In this document: positions 17,515-26,539 of the stretch, in pieces
How positions within the stretch are numbered: position 1 is the first letter of the stretch
Layout of the letters: the number at the start of each line of letters is the position of its first letter
Origin: Palsa-506 sp963707065
Lineage (GTDB): Bacteria; Actinomycetota; Actinomycetes; Streptosporangiales; Streptosporangiaceae
Direction of reading: 5' to 3'
Length of the DNA stretch: 64,000 bases
Assembly (NCBI GenBank): GCA_963707065.1
Contig: CAVPPJ010000021.1
Span: 215,154 to 279,153 of the forward strand
Notes under the pieces: generated by a model
Seen by the model: only the letters and a program-made list of their open reading frames with translations
Databases searched by the model: none
What the model was told of the DNA's origin: nothing
Made by a program: the position numbers and the translations under genes

Positions 17515-17838
17515 TCACAGCGGCTGTTCGCGGCGGTCGAGCACTTCAAAGTGCGCCGAGCGCTTGTCGAAGTCCGCGAGCACCGCTTGTGCCTCCGCTG
17601 GCACGTGCGCCACCTCGTAGTCATTGCCCATGAACGCCTTCACCGAGTCCAGGGTGTTGAACCACATCAAGGTCATGAACTCGACGTCGTGGTCTCGCTC
17701 GCGCCGGACCAGGTCGATGGAGCGGAACCCGGGAATGCGCTGCGCTTCGATTCCGGGGATGACCTGGCCACGCACGATGCGCTCGTAGGCATCAGCATTG
17801 TCCTTCGTGGCCCAGCCCCGCCACAGGCGGCAGATCAT
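17515..17838 (-). CDS. Small ABM-like dimeric barrel protein
   Basis: A 107-residue protein resembling ABM / dimeric alpha-beta barrel proteins. It begins MICRLWRGWATKDNADAYERIV, followed by IPGFRSIDLVRRERDHDVEFMTLMWF, the usual paired strands with an acidic turn. The C-terminal half is helical. No catalytic residue can be named. A longer frame exists, but the ATG at 17838 gives the family N-terminus. It is convergent with the VOC gene. Confidence 0.7.
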   Translation of the reverse strand: MICRLWRGWATKDNADAYERIVRGQVIPGIEAQRIPGFRSIDLVRRERDHDVEFMTLMWFNTLDSVKAFMGNDYEVAHVPAEAQAVLADFDKRSAHFEVLDRREQPL

Positions 17839-18184
17839 GCACCTGATTATGCAACACGCGGAAGCCATCGAGCCCGCAGCGCAGACCGCCGACGGCGAGA
17901 CGTAGCTGCCGGGCAAAGGCCGGCCCATAGCCGGGGTGGCGACGTGAGCCGCCCGGCGCTGGCCTCCAGCAGGCTGTCCTGCAGGCGTTCCACCCTGTGC
18001 AGAAGGGAGGAAAGCGGTATAACGATGGCTACAGGTGGCGGTTGCCCTGAACTTTAAGAAGACGTGCGCCGGTACTCATCAGGAAACGACCAAACGGGCC
18101 GACGCAAGCGAATCCCGCCGCCGGTGGCGACGGGGATCCGCAGGGTTCAGAGCGCCACGCGCGCGCAGTGGCTGGGGGAGAACC

Positions 18185-21100
18185 ATGGCCGACGCCAGAA
18201 ACAATCTGACGGCACGAGGGAAGCGCATGGTCATACCGGCATCCACGCGCCTGCTCCGCGCTGCCCGTCCCCGCCGTGCGGACAGGAGCGGCGTGGACGA
18301 GCCCGGCAGATGGCGGGCCCGGCCTCTGATCTGGACCCTGACCCTATTCACCATCCTCGCGGCGCTCGTCTTCCTGCTGTGGCTGGCCTGGTCCCTTTAT
18401 GTGCTGATCCACGGGGAACCGTCGGCCCTCCGGTTCGACCCCGACCGCAGATGCGCGCAGCTCGGCTTTTCCTGCGGAGCTCTCTCCAATTTTGCGACGT
18501 CGGGCCTGCTGCTCGCCATCGCGTCAGCCTTCGTGCTGTGGCGGCTATATACATTGCTGCGGCGCTACCAGGCCATGGCACGAAGCGAATCCCGCGAGCT
18601 CGTCCCGACGGCTGGGGCAATCCTCGACCAGGTCGTGGGCCGCGACGAGCTGTGCAAGGTGCTGATGGCCGATCTGCACGATCGCCGGACGCGTCCGCAC
18701 GTACTTGTCGGTGGTGTGGGCACGGGAAAGACCGCAGTGCTGGTCAGGCTGACGGAGTTCCTGGCTGACAAGGGCGCGGTCCCGGTGCCAATCCGGCTAC
18801 GAGACGCCGGGAACGAACTGGACTTCGAGAATCTGGCCCGGGACCGCTTTATGAATGAGGTGAATCAGTACCTGTTCTCCTCGGCCGAAGGCGAGACCAT
18901 CTGGCGGCGCCTGCGCAAGGACGGAAAGATCGTTGTGCTTGCCGACGGCCTGGAGGAGGCCCTCGTCGGGAGTAGCGCCGAGCTGGAGCGGGACAACATT
19001 ATCCGCGCCGCGATCCGGAAAGCTCACCAGCAGCAGTTGCCGCTCGTTATCGCTTCGCGCCCGCATGATCCCCTCCGGGCCACGGAGGCGGCGATCCTCG
19101 TTCTGGAGCCGCTGAGCTATGAGGCGGCGCTGGTGTACATCGGAAGCGACGGAACGCCCGAGAACGATCGCAGGCTTGCCTGGATCGTGGAAACCGCCGA
19201 CGTGGTGGAGGCACCGCTATACCTGCAGATCACTCGTGAGCTGCACGTCAAAGGCTTGCTGGAGCCCTCCACGGCGGGACAGCACGGCGTGGTCGACACT
19301 CGTGGCGCCGACCGGTCCACACTGCGGCTTGGGCTGCTGCGGACATGGGAGAGGGCGCTCATACGTGGCCACCTCTACGAAGACGTCCCGCTTAACCGAG
19401 CCGAACGGCACGCGGCGGTCGAGCATATGTCGGCACTCGCCTGTGTCGGGCTCAGGCACGACCGGCTTGACGTCGAGTTCGACGACCCCGTTGGCGACAA
19501 GATCTCCGCAGAAGTGCAGCGGAGGCTGGTGAAGATCGACGAGCAGGCGGGACGGACAACCGGAGTTGGGACCGTCGACGTGCGGCTTGCGGCAGCCTGG
19601 GCCGCTCAGTTGGAACTTGTCGAGCTACGCGGGAACAGTGTCCGGTTCCCGCACAGCCTCATTCAGGCATATCTCGGATCGCGGCTGCTGGACGCCGCTC
19701 TGCAAGACCCCAGCTACTGCCAGCAGGCCCTGCGGCACCCGCAGCCTGGCCGGGAGTTCCTCATCGCGCTTGTCTTGCATTCCCGGGAGGCTGAGCGGAC
19801 CAGTGCCCCGCGGCCAGACGGCCGCCGCCAGACCCGCATCAGCCCGCGGCCGGCCCGCCGGGTTAGCACGGCCAGTGTTCAGAACGACCCCGGCCGAGTT
19901 GGCTTGCTGTCACAGGCTGCCGCCACGCGAGATGACAACAAGGCCCTGGATATGTACGCGGCCGCCCTCGAGATCGATTGCGTCGCGGATGAGCCTGCGC
20001 ACACCGCCATCGCCGAGCAGATCAGGAATCAGTGGCCCCGATTCCACGCACACGATCCACGGACCCTTGAAGAAGGCAAGTTTGGTCTGGTGCGCCGTTT
20101 CAGTGAGGCAGCACGCACGATCGATGCCCGGCGGCGGCGCGGAGATGGCTGCTCCGCCGAGCCGGCCTATGAACAGCTCTACGCGATCGCTTGCCGCGAG
20201 CGGTCCTATCCGGTCCAGCTTGCGGCGGCGCAGGAGATCGGAGCGGGAGGCGATGCTGCATACGAGGCATTGCGGCATGTGCTCACCGCGCCGTGCCCGA
20301 CCTGTCAAGACGAGCGGGCCGGCGCGCAGGCGAACATGGCCGACAACCGTCCTTTCGGGCCTTCAGGCGACAACGAGAGCTGGCGGGCATGGATCATGAG
20401 CGCTTGGCTGGCACCGATGCTGGCCGGCTCGGTCGACGCGGCAGCGGGCGGGTATGCGCACCAGGTCCTCGATGGGCAAGCGCGGGCCGACCTCGCTCAA
20501 TGGCTGCGGCATATCGGACACGACGCGCGCCGGGCCGAAGAAGAAGACCTGCCCATCTCACTGGAGATCGCGCTCGCCCAAGGGTTCAAGTACGCCGCCA
20601 ACCGCCGGTCCCCGCATGCCGATGACGGCAGGGAAACGCGCATGTACCTCGCGGAGCAGGCCCTGGAGATGCTCAAAGGCACCCGCTACTGGTTCTCCCA
20701 GCTGACCCTCATCCAGACGTTGTGCTTGCTGAATATGTCCGATCGCCCGAAACACCCCGGCGACAAGCACGGCGCCAAGCCGGAAGCGATCGTCCAGCAC
20801 TGGCTCGACGTCGCCGGCCGCGAACGGGCGGACCGTGACCAGCGGGCTGACGCACCCGCGGGCCCGCACCCATTCGTCCGCGAGGCGTCCGAGCTCGCCG
20901 TCCTGGCACTGAAGACAGGCAACCCTCAGCGATACTGCTGGATCGACGAGAGCGGTGTCGTCGCTCAAGTGGGTTCCCGAAACACGGGCATCAAGACCGC
21001 GCAGCGCAATCGCCAGCTGTGGATCCCGCCGTCCGCTGGGTGGACTGCGCTTAACGGGCGTGCTCAACGGCTGGTCGCCGACGTTCTCCTGCTGCTGAAC

Positions 21101-21502
21101 CTCGCCGAGCGAGGGGACCAGCCACGCGACCGCGAGCGGCGCCTCAAGCGCGCGAACAGGTCCGACCTGCCGCCGTGCATCACACGCTCCCGGGCTTCCC
21201 TTAACCCAGGGCGTACCGTAGGAACGGCTACGTCATCGGCACCGGGAACGACCTGCGTAGACGGCTGCGGGTTCGAGCTCTGCCCATATCCGCCGAAGGG
21301 CGTGCAGCCTAGGGTGGAGATGACTGAGGCGTTCTGCCGCCGCCAACAGACCCTTCTGACCAGGCGTTCCCCGGGCCGACGCAAGGCTCCCTGGCAGAAG
21401 ATGGCACCAGCGCAGCTCACCGCGTTCTGGGCAGAAATGGCCGATCGCGCCCGGGGCCCGCGTCCTCGCACCGCGGCTACCTATCAGAGTCGCGACCGCT
21501 GA
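18185..21502 (+). CDS. Large membrane-anchored P-loop NTPase of unknown function
   Basis: A 1105-residue protein. Two membrane helices lie at about residues 48-75 and 104-124, flanked by a basic N-terminus. The NTPase core starts near 150 with DQVVGRDELCKVLMADL. The Walker A GVGTGKT ends at Lys182-Thr183; a Walker B-like IVVLADGLEE is near 250; a sensor-like LPLVIASRP follows. This layout resembles STAND/NACHT-type ATPases. The remaining 650 residues are helical, with a CPTCQ pair and a Cys-rich TTCVDGCGFELCP near 1025 but no repeat I can name. I chose the ATG at 18185 for its GGGGGAG site. It has no operon partner. A sensor or defence role is possible but unproven. Confidence 0.75.
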   Translation: MADARNNLTARGKRMVIPASTRLLRAARPRRADRSGVDEPGRWRARPLIWTLTLFTILAALVFLLWLAWSLYVLIHGEPSALRFDPDRRCAQLGFSCGALSNFATSGLLLAIASAFVLWRLYTLLRRYQAMARSESRELVPTAGAILDQVVGRDELCKVLMADLHDRRTRPHVLVGGVGTGKTAVLVRLTEFLADKGAVPVPIRLRDAGNELDFENLARDRFMNEVNQYLFSSAEGETIWRRLRKDGKIVVLADGLEEALVGSSAELERDNIIRAAIRKAHQQQLPLVIASRPHDPLRATEAAILVLEPLSYEAALVYIGSDGTPENDRRLAWIVETADVVEAPLYLQITRELHVKGLLEPSTAGQHGVVDTRGADRSTLRLGLLRTWERALIRGHLYEDVPLNRAERHAAVEHMSALACVGLRHDRLDVEFDDPVGDKISAEVQRRLVKIDEQAGRTTGVGTVDVRLAAAWAAQLELVELRGNSVRFPHSLIQAYLGSRLLDAALQDPSYCQQALRHPQPGREFLIALVLHSREAERTSAPRPDGRRQTRISPRPARRVSTASVQNDPGRVGLLSQAAATRDDNKALDMYAAALEIDCVADEPAHTAIAEQIRNQWPRFHAHDPRTLEEGKFGLVRRFSEAARTIDARRRRGDGCSAEPAYEQLYAIACRERSYPVQLAAAQEIGAGGDAAYEALRHVLTAPCPTCQDERAGAQANMADNRPFGPSGDNESWRAWIMSAWLAPMLAGSVDAAAGGYAHQVLDGQARADLAQWLRHIGHDARRAEEEDLPISLEIALAQGFKYAANRRSPHADDGRETRMYLAEQALEMLKGTRYWFSQLTLIQTLCLLNMSDRPKHPGDKHGAKPEAIVQHWLDVAGRERADRDQRADAPAGPHPFVREASELAVLALKTGNPQRYCWIDESGVVAQVGSRNTGIKTAQRNRQLWIPPSAGWTALNGRAQRLVADVLLLLNLAERGDQPRDRERRLKRANRSDLPPCITRSRASLNPGRTVGTATSSAPGTTCVDGCGFELCPYPPKGVQPRVEMTEAFCRRQQTLLTRRSPGRRKAPWQKMAPAQLTAFWAEMADRARGPRPRTAATYQSRDR

Positions 21503-21517
21503 CGGACAGAGGGGGAA

Positions 21518-21691
21518 CTAGCGGGTTGAGCGCTTGCCGGGCCGCCGCCGCATCCACAGGGCGCCTAGCAGAAAGGCGCCGAGGAACACGACAATGCCGA
21601 TGAACAGCAGGTACAACAGGCCCTTCACAACAACGCCCACGATGCCCAGCACCATCGCCGCGATCACCAGCAGGAGAAAGAAGGCAGCCAT
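21518..21691 (-). CDS. Small membrane protein (57 aa)
   Basis: A 57-residue protein, almost wholly hydrophobic. Residues 1-46 form two adjoining membrane helices split by a single Lys (VVVKGLLYL), followed by a basic tail MRRRPGKRSTR that should face the cytoplasm. The ATG has GGAGG just upstream. Small proteins of this shape are frequent in actinobacteria, often near PRC-barrel or CsbD-like stress genes, and the next gene upstream is indeed a PRC-barrel gene. The function is unknown. Confidence 0.65.
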   Translation of the reverse strand: MAAFFLLLVIAAMVLGIVGVVVKGLLYLLFIGIVVFLGAFLLGALWMRRRPGKRSTR

Positions 21692-21717
21692 CCCGATCCT
21701 CCGCTCAGTCGGGCCGT

Positions 21718-22074
21718 TCAGCGGCGGGCCAGCCGCCGCTCACCGCCACCGCCCGGCTCGTAGGTCAGGCCGTAGTGCTTAAAGATCGCCTCTTCGTCGC
21801 CCGCGGGTAGCTCGCCGTCGGTGTCGATCGACGGGGCCGCCTTCACCTGCTTCTTGTCGTAACCCACCCTGAGGTATCCAGGACCCACGGTCGCGTGGCC
21901 AAGAGGCACGAACACAAGCCGGCGCCGGGTCGCCATCCCGACCTTGACCGTACCGAACGATGGCAGGTCGGTGCCGGTGTCAACGTAAACGGCCTCCAGC
22001 TCACCGATCTTGTGACCGTCCGCGTCAACCACGTCGTGGCCGCGCCATTCCCGGATGTCGGCAGCCTCGAACAT
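21718..22074 (-). CDS. PRC-barrel domain protein
   Basis: A 118-residue protein. MFEAADIREWRGHDVVDADG and KIGELEAVYVDTGTDLPSF are the classic PRC-barrel opening; VGPGYLRVGYDKKQVKAAP follows. The C-terminal DEEAIFKHYGLTYEPG motif is common in stress-associated actinobacterial members. The fold mediates protein or RNA contacts, but the precise role is unknown. I chose the ATG at 22074, which starts the domain. It may be co-transcribed with the small membrane protein gene 27 bp downstream. Confidence 0.8.
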   Translation of the reverse strand: MFEAADIREWRGHDVVDADGHKIGELEAVYVDTGTDLPSFGTVKVGMATRRRLVFVPLGHATVGPGYLRVGYDKKQVKAAPSIDTDGELPAGDEEAIFKHYGLTYEPGGGGERRLARR

Positions 22075-22616
22075 GCCAGCCTTCTTCCCGCAGCGCCACG
22101 CCACCACCTTTGGTTATGATCCTACCCAATGCGAGCTGCGGGCATCCTGACCCGCCTCGGGTGCGGATCACCAGGTAGAGGGCCTTGAGCGCGGACTGCT
22201 CGTCAGGGGAGTGGCCTCCCCGCCAGGCTCACTCTTCCGGCGGTAGCTCTCCCGGGGAGGAGGATTCCGCAGGGAGCGCACGGTGCGCCTGCGCCCGATC
22301 AGCGGCTGGCGGATGACGGCCCGTCGGGTGTTCGGTGTGGGCTAGTTCGCGTACGCGCCGTCGAAAGCTCAGCGCCGCCGTGCTCCAGGGCCGATAGGTC
22401 GGTGACAGAGCATCGAGCTGGAGCGCGCTCGCCGCGCGGCCGGGAGATGGCCGCCAAGGTAACCGCTCGGCGCCAGCTCGGAAGCACTTGCCAGGGTGGC
22501 CGGGCTGAGAAACGACCCAGTGGCCCGCGTCCGCGCGCGGCAGCCCGTGCCCTGATCATCCTTACGGTGGCTTATAGATCAGGGATCGGCTGCTGCGTGC
22601 TCGGCGTTTGCAGCCC
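22075..22616. other. Gene-poor stretch, possible transposase crumb
   Basis: No convincing gene. On the minus strand near 22150-22230 a short frame reads DEQSALKALYLVIRT, which resembles part of IS256/mutator-type transposases, but it is too short to be sure. The rest shows no recognisable coding, repeat or RNA signal. Confidence 0.3.
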
Positions 22617-23039
22617 GCCGCGCGATCGAGCAGGCGCATGAACAGGCCGTCGAGGCCATCGCCGGGCTGCGCGAGCTGGTCCGCGGCCTGCACCCGGCCG
22701 TGCTCAACGACCGCGGCCTGGACGCGCGCTGACCGGGATCGTGGCCCGCGCCCCCGCTGCCGGTCCGGCTGCGGGTCGACGTGGCCACCCGGTGCGCGCC
22801 GAGCGCCGAGGCCATTGCCTACTTCACGCTCTCCGAGGCGCTCACCAACATCACCAGGCACGCCCAGGCCACGCACGCGAAGGTCTGCGTAGTACGGGCC
22901 GATGATCGCCCAGGCGCTGAAGGTCAGCCACAGCGCCACCGAGAAATACATCAGCAATATCTTCGCCAAACTCGGCCTGCCGCCTACCGGCACCGACCAC
23001 CGCCGGGTTCTCGCCGTCCTGAAATTCCTCCGCACCTGA
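22617..23039 (+). pseudogene. Collapsed two-component system: histidine kinase piece joined to LuxR-type regulator end
   Basis: The first part encodes the dimerisation helix of a NarL-family sensor kinase (AIAGLRELVRGLHPAVLNDRG) and hits a stop at 22730 through a frameshift. Kinase sequence continues with YFTLSEALTNITRHAQATHAKV, the N-box of the ATPase domain. Around 22888 it jumps to the C-terminal DNA-binding end of a response regulator: ALKVSHSATEKYISNIFAKLGL, then RRVLAVLKFLR and TGA. The rest of the kinase, the receiver and most of the HTH are missing. A deletion between neighbouring kinase and regulator genes explains this. It is not functional. Confidence 0.8.
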
Positions 23040-23107
23040 TACGGCCGGGCCAGGACGTTAACGGCGCCAGGCTGAAGTGACCCTAGCCTTCGGCCCTGTT
23101 ATGCGGG

Positions 23108-25147
23108 CTAATTGCACTTGTCGAGAACGCGGTTTCCGTCGAGCTGGTCGACACGGTAGTTGGTAATGCCGTTGCTCTCGGAACCGCCTGTCCACTGCCA
23201 GAACAGCTCGCACCTGGGCGGACTGCTGGCGAACCAGTCGGCCTTCACCCGGGTGCCCGGAATCGAGAATCTGGCCGGGTAGGTCGCGATGGAACCTGTT
23301 ACACCTTCATAGGTCCACTCTGCCGTACTAGAGAGCTTCTCGGAAGTGCCGAAGATGCCATTCCACTCGTGGGCGCTGCTGCCGCCAGCGCTATAAACTC
23401 CAGGGAGCAGGGAAGTGTTGTCTTTGATATAGTCCCGGAAGCCGTTGAAGTCATCACGGTCTATACGTGCAGGAATGTGGCTGAGTACTTTCCGAGAGCT
23501 GCATGTGCTAGTCCAGGACTCGCTCCAGCCATTGACGAGGCTGTCCTGGGTCTCCGCTTCGATGTCCATGAGCACGTAAGGCAAGGATAGCGTTGTCCCG
23601 CTCAGATCCGAGACCACCCGTTTCGCCTGATCCTGGCCCCATGCCGTCGCCGCGGACGCGCTGGAGGGGTCCGGGTCACGGCCAGGGCCGGCCATCATCC
23701 AGTAGGCAGCGGCTCCTAGCCCTTCGCCGTACGTCACGAAATTGGCCTGGGCATCGGCGTAATCTGGCGAGTTCCAGCCTCGGCCTACGCTGTCACACCT
23801 TTTCCACTTATCCCATCTTCCGATCTCCCCGAGGTACCCGCCGTAGTGGCCGGCAGCGGGACTGCAGTCACCATTCACGCCCATGATGGTGTAAGGCCCT
23901 GAGCCGCATGTCATTGCCCGCGGGCCGTCGGAGCCGTACCAGAATCCGGCCGGAGAGTCACCGGTCGCGGCGGCCGCGGAGTTCTGGCCGCGGGCGGCCG
24001 CCGCGAGCCCACCGCGGGCGACAGACAGCACGTCGGCAGCCATCCCGCCCGGCATGAACGGCAGGATCCGCAACTGCCCGCAGACGCTCACCGGCCGCGC
24101 GAAAGCCACTCTTACCCCGGCGCCCAGACCGGCCGCAGACGGGTAGACCGTCGCGTACTCCGCCTGCCGGCAGGCTCCCGGTATCACCGGCGCCGCCGAC
24201 ACCAGCGCCACGGACACCCAGGTGCCCGGACGCAGGGCAACCGCCGTCTGCTCCGTGCCGGAGCGCTCGTATGTCACGTAGGGCGTTTTGCGGGCGCCCC
24301 ACGCCCGCTGGTAGCCAAGGGCCTTAGCGATGGGACTGGCGCCCCCCGACATGTGCAGCCGGACCGTCGGCCAGCCCCCGGACAGCACCACGCATTTTCT
24401 GTCCGCGGAAAGGTGCAGCACGATGACCGAGCCGCCCCGCCGGACCACGGCGGAAGAAACCTCAGCCCGCAGCGCCGCGGCCCTGCACGCCGGCGGTTCC
24501 CTTCCTGCCGTTGAAGGGAACGGCAGGTGCTTCACCGGAGCGGTCAGCGCCCTGATGGCGCTCCTCAGGGCACCCAGCCGGTAGAACGGGGAAACCTGTA
24601 TCGGCCCGGATACGCACCTGCCAGCGATTTCGGCGGGCAGCCGGACGGTCACCCGATCCGCCGCGCCCGGCATGGCCAGCCCGAGCGACCACCCTGTGAC
24701 GCACCCGCGCGCCTGCGCGGGACCAGCCACCGTGACAACCGCGCTCTGGCCCCGGTGCAGCACAACCTGGCTGACCGGGACAGCAGCAAGATTGCTGAAA
24801 CGCACATCGGTGACCTTTGCCCCGACCACCCGCCCGGACGGCCCGCGGACCATCATGCCCGGCCAACCGCGAAGCGAGCATGAGGACTTGCCGCTGTTGC
24901 GCAGCACCACGTTCCACACAAGCTGCGCCGGCTCTGCGTCCGGATCCCCCGCGATAGCCGCAGGAATACTGATGCGCAACTCCCCCGGCCGGCACACGGC
25001 CGCGGCTAACCGCCACGTGCTACCGCCCAGCGGCCGCGCCCGGGCCGGGCCGGCCACCACGGCAGCCACCGCCATGGCCGTGACAACGCACGCGATGCCG
25101 TGACAGGCAAATCGTCTCCCCCTGCGTTTGCCGCGCACCTTACCCAC
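23108..25147 (-). CDS. Large secreted protein, DUF4232-like domains plus GH25-like glycoside hydrolase domain
   Basis: A 679-residue exported protein. Residues 1-40 are a signal peptide (basic start, Ala/Val core, ARARP cleavage region). Two DUF4232-like beta domains follow (SCSLRGWPGMMV near 95 and a related KCVVLSGGWPTVRLHM near 250). From about 390 a TIM-barrel-like domain of the DUF1906/GH25 type begins; YVLMDIEAETQ carries the D-x-E pair typical of its active site. The protein ends with a VDQLDGNRVLDKC segment. It probably acts on the cell wall or surface polysaccharide. The start is GTG. It is monocistronic. A further putative GH25-like gene lies at 28.4 kb. Confidence 0.75.
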   Translation of the reverse strand: MGKVRGKRRGRRFACHGIACVVTAMAVAAVVAGPARARPLGGSTWRLAAAVCRPGELRISIPAAIAGDPDAEPAQLVWNVVLRNSGKSSCSLRGWPGMMVRGPSGRVVGAKVTDVRFSNLAAVPVSQVVLHRGQSAVVTVAGPAQARGCVTGWSLGLAMPGAADRVTVRLPAEIAGRCVSGPIQVSPFYRLGALRSAIRALTAPVKHLPFPSTAGREPPACRAAALRAEVSSAVVRRGGSVIVLHLSADRKCVVLSGGWPTVRLHMSGGASPIAKALGYQRAWGARKTPYVTYERSGTEQTAVALRPGTWVSVALVSAAPVIPGACRQAEYATVYPSAAGLGAGVRVAFARPVSVCGQLRILPFMPGGMAADVLSVARGGLAAAARGQNSAAAATGDSPAGFWYGSDGPRAMTCGSGPYTIMGVNGDCSPAAGHYGGYLGEIGRWDKWKRCDSVGRGWNSPDYADAQANFVTYGEGLGAAAYWMMAGPGRDPDPSSASAATAWGQDQAKRVVSDLSGTTLSLPYVLMDIEAETQDSLVNGWSESWTSTCSSRKVLSHIPARIDRDDFNGFRDYIKDNTSLLPGVYSAGGSSAHEWNGIFGTSEKLSSTAEWTYEGVTGSIATYPARFSIPGTRVKADWFASSPPRCELFWQWTGGSESNGITNYRVDQLDGNRVLDKCN

Positions 25148-25423
25148 AGCGGCTCATCGACTCCCTCCCCAGCCGAGCCCGCGCCCGCCGGAACACGGGC
25201 ATGCGCTCCCCCGGCATCGCTGGTTCACCACCCGGCTGCCCAGCCTGCTCCCGGAATCATCCCGGAGTCAATGTCCTACTACATCCGCCGACGCCGGACC
25301 CGTCATGATTTGCACGCCCGCTAGCACGGGCGGCTGCGGGCCCGCCGACCTGACCGAACCCCGCCGCCCGCCCTCGCCGATCTGAGCCAGGCATGACTGC
25401 GCCGCCCGAGAACGCGCGAACGA

Positions 25424-25543
25424 CGCCGCGCTGATCGAACAGTCCTGGCATGAGCCCGAGACATTCGCCGAGCTTTATGATCGGCACGCTGCTCCTATCC
25501 ATCGCTACGTCACCCGAAGGCTCGGCGACGACGCGGCCGACGC
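25424..25543 (+). pseudogene. RNA polymerase sigma-70 (ECF) N-terminal fragment
   Basis: About 40 codons encode a typical ECF sigma region 2.1 start: ALIEQSWHEPETFAELYDRH and then IHRYVTRRLGDDAADA. After that the sequence departs from the family. No start codon, region 2.4 or region 4 can be found downstream, so this is the stump of a deleted gene. It abuts a regulator relic on the opposite strand, which suggests a deletion junction near 25545. Confidence 0.65.
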
Positions 25544-25545
25544 GT

Positions 25546-25961
25546 TCACCTGCAGGCGCGCCGCCTCCGCGGTGCGTAGAGACCGGGGACAAGCTGGGGC
25601 ACCTGCCGGCGGTACTGGGGGTAGTCCGTGACCGGCCAGGAGGGCGGCGGCTGACCTGTGTCGGTGCCCGTCTTATCGGGCGCGGGCAGCATGACGTTGT
25701 ACAGCATCCGACGGCGCCGGTCGTTGCCGGGCTTAGCGGGGCGGGCTCGCTCATAGCAGCGAATTCGCGGAGATAGTCGGCGAGCTCGGCGTCGGTGAGC
25801 CACATGCAATAAGCCGGTAGCGCGACGCTGGTCATGGCATCGATGCTGGCCATCGAAAGCCGGGCTGCGACTGCGCCCTCGAAACGGCCGATGCCACTGG
25901 CAGACCACGGGCGGCGGCGATTACGGGCGAGCATGGCGAGCGCGAGATCGATGGCCGTCAA
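25546..25961 (-). pseudogene. Relic of a winged-helix transcriptional regulator
   Basis: The first frame reads DAMTSVALPAYCMWLTDAELADYLREFAAM, which matches the C-terminal half of a common actinobacterial HTH regulator. A second frame continues with RRRRMLYNVMLPAPDKTGTDTGQPP, the usual tail. The switch lies near 25735-25750. The N-terminal DNA-binding half is missing or degenerate near 25961, where it meets the end of the Nudix gene. It is not expected to be functional. Confidence 0.6.
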
Positions 25962-26410
25962 CCTGGCTGGCCGAGGGGTGCCGCGGCCAGGTTGGCCACG
26001 TAGATGGTTTCGCTCGCTGCCCGAGGACCTGCGCCGCCGGACCGGGAAGGCCGCGCGTAGTGGGTGCGCTCGAAGTCATTCAGTCCCGCGATGTCCACCT
26101 GAGGAGCTACGGCGCGGTGCAGGAAGAAGTCGTCCCGGAAAAGCCCGTTCGCCCAGCCCAGATCGGCTTGGCCCGTGGTGTAAGCGACCGGGACGAGTTC
26201 ACCGGGGCTGGCATGGATTCCGGTCTCTTCCTGCAGTTCCCTGGCCGCAGTCACGGCAACATCCTCACCAGCCTCGACACCGCCGCCCGGGGTGAACCAC
26301 GCATAACCGTGCTCCGGTTGCCCGGGCACGCGGGCCGACCGAATCAAGAGCAGGCGATCGGCAGTATCCAGCACAAGAACGCGTCCCGACGTACGGGCAA
26401 ACTCGCTCAC
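25958..26410 (-). CDS. Nudix hydrolase
   Basis: A 150-residue pyrophosphohydrolase. The Nudix box is intact: G43 and Glu49 in GGVEAGE, then REL at 57-59 and EE at 61-62 in ARELQEETGI, which bind the catalytic metals. It begins SGRVLVLDTADRLLLIRSAR, the usual substrate strand. The last 35 residues (RPSRSGGAGPRAASETIY) lack the tryptophans usual before SETIY, so the C-terminal part may have mutated. The nucleotide substrate is unknown. The stop lies at the edge of the regulator relic. Confidence 0.75.
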   Translation of the reverse strand: MSEFARTSGRVLVLDTADRLLLIRSARVPGQPEHGYAWFTPGGGVEAGEDVAVTAARELQEETGIHASPGELVPVAYTTGQADLGWANGLFRDDFFLHRAVAPQVDIAGLNDFERTHYARPSRSGGAGPRAASETIYVANLAAAPLGQPG

Positions 26411-26539
26411 CAGCCGAGGATAGGCCCCGGGTTGCCGCTCCCCCTATGCCGCATGGTGGTCACACCCCGTGAATAGCGGCCGATGGAGCGTAAACACAAC
26501 CATCCGGCGCGACGCGTTGCCCGGGGCTAGGTTTCAGGT

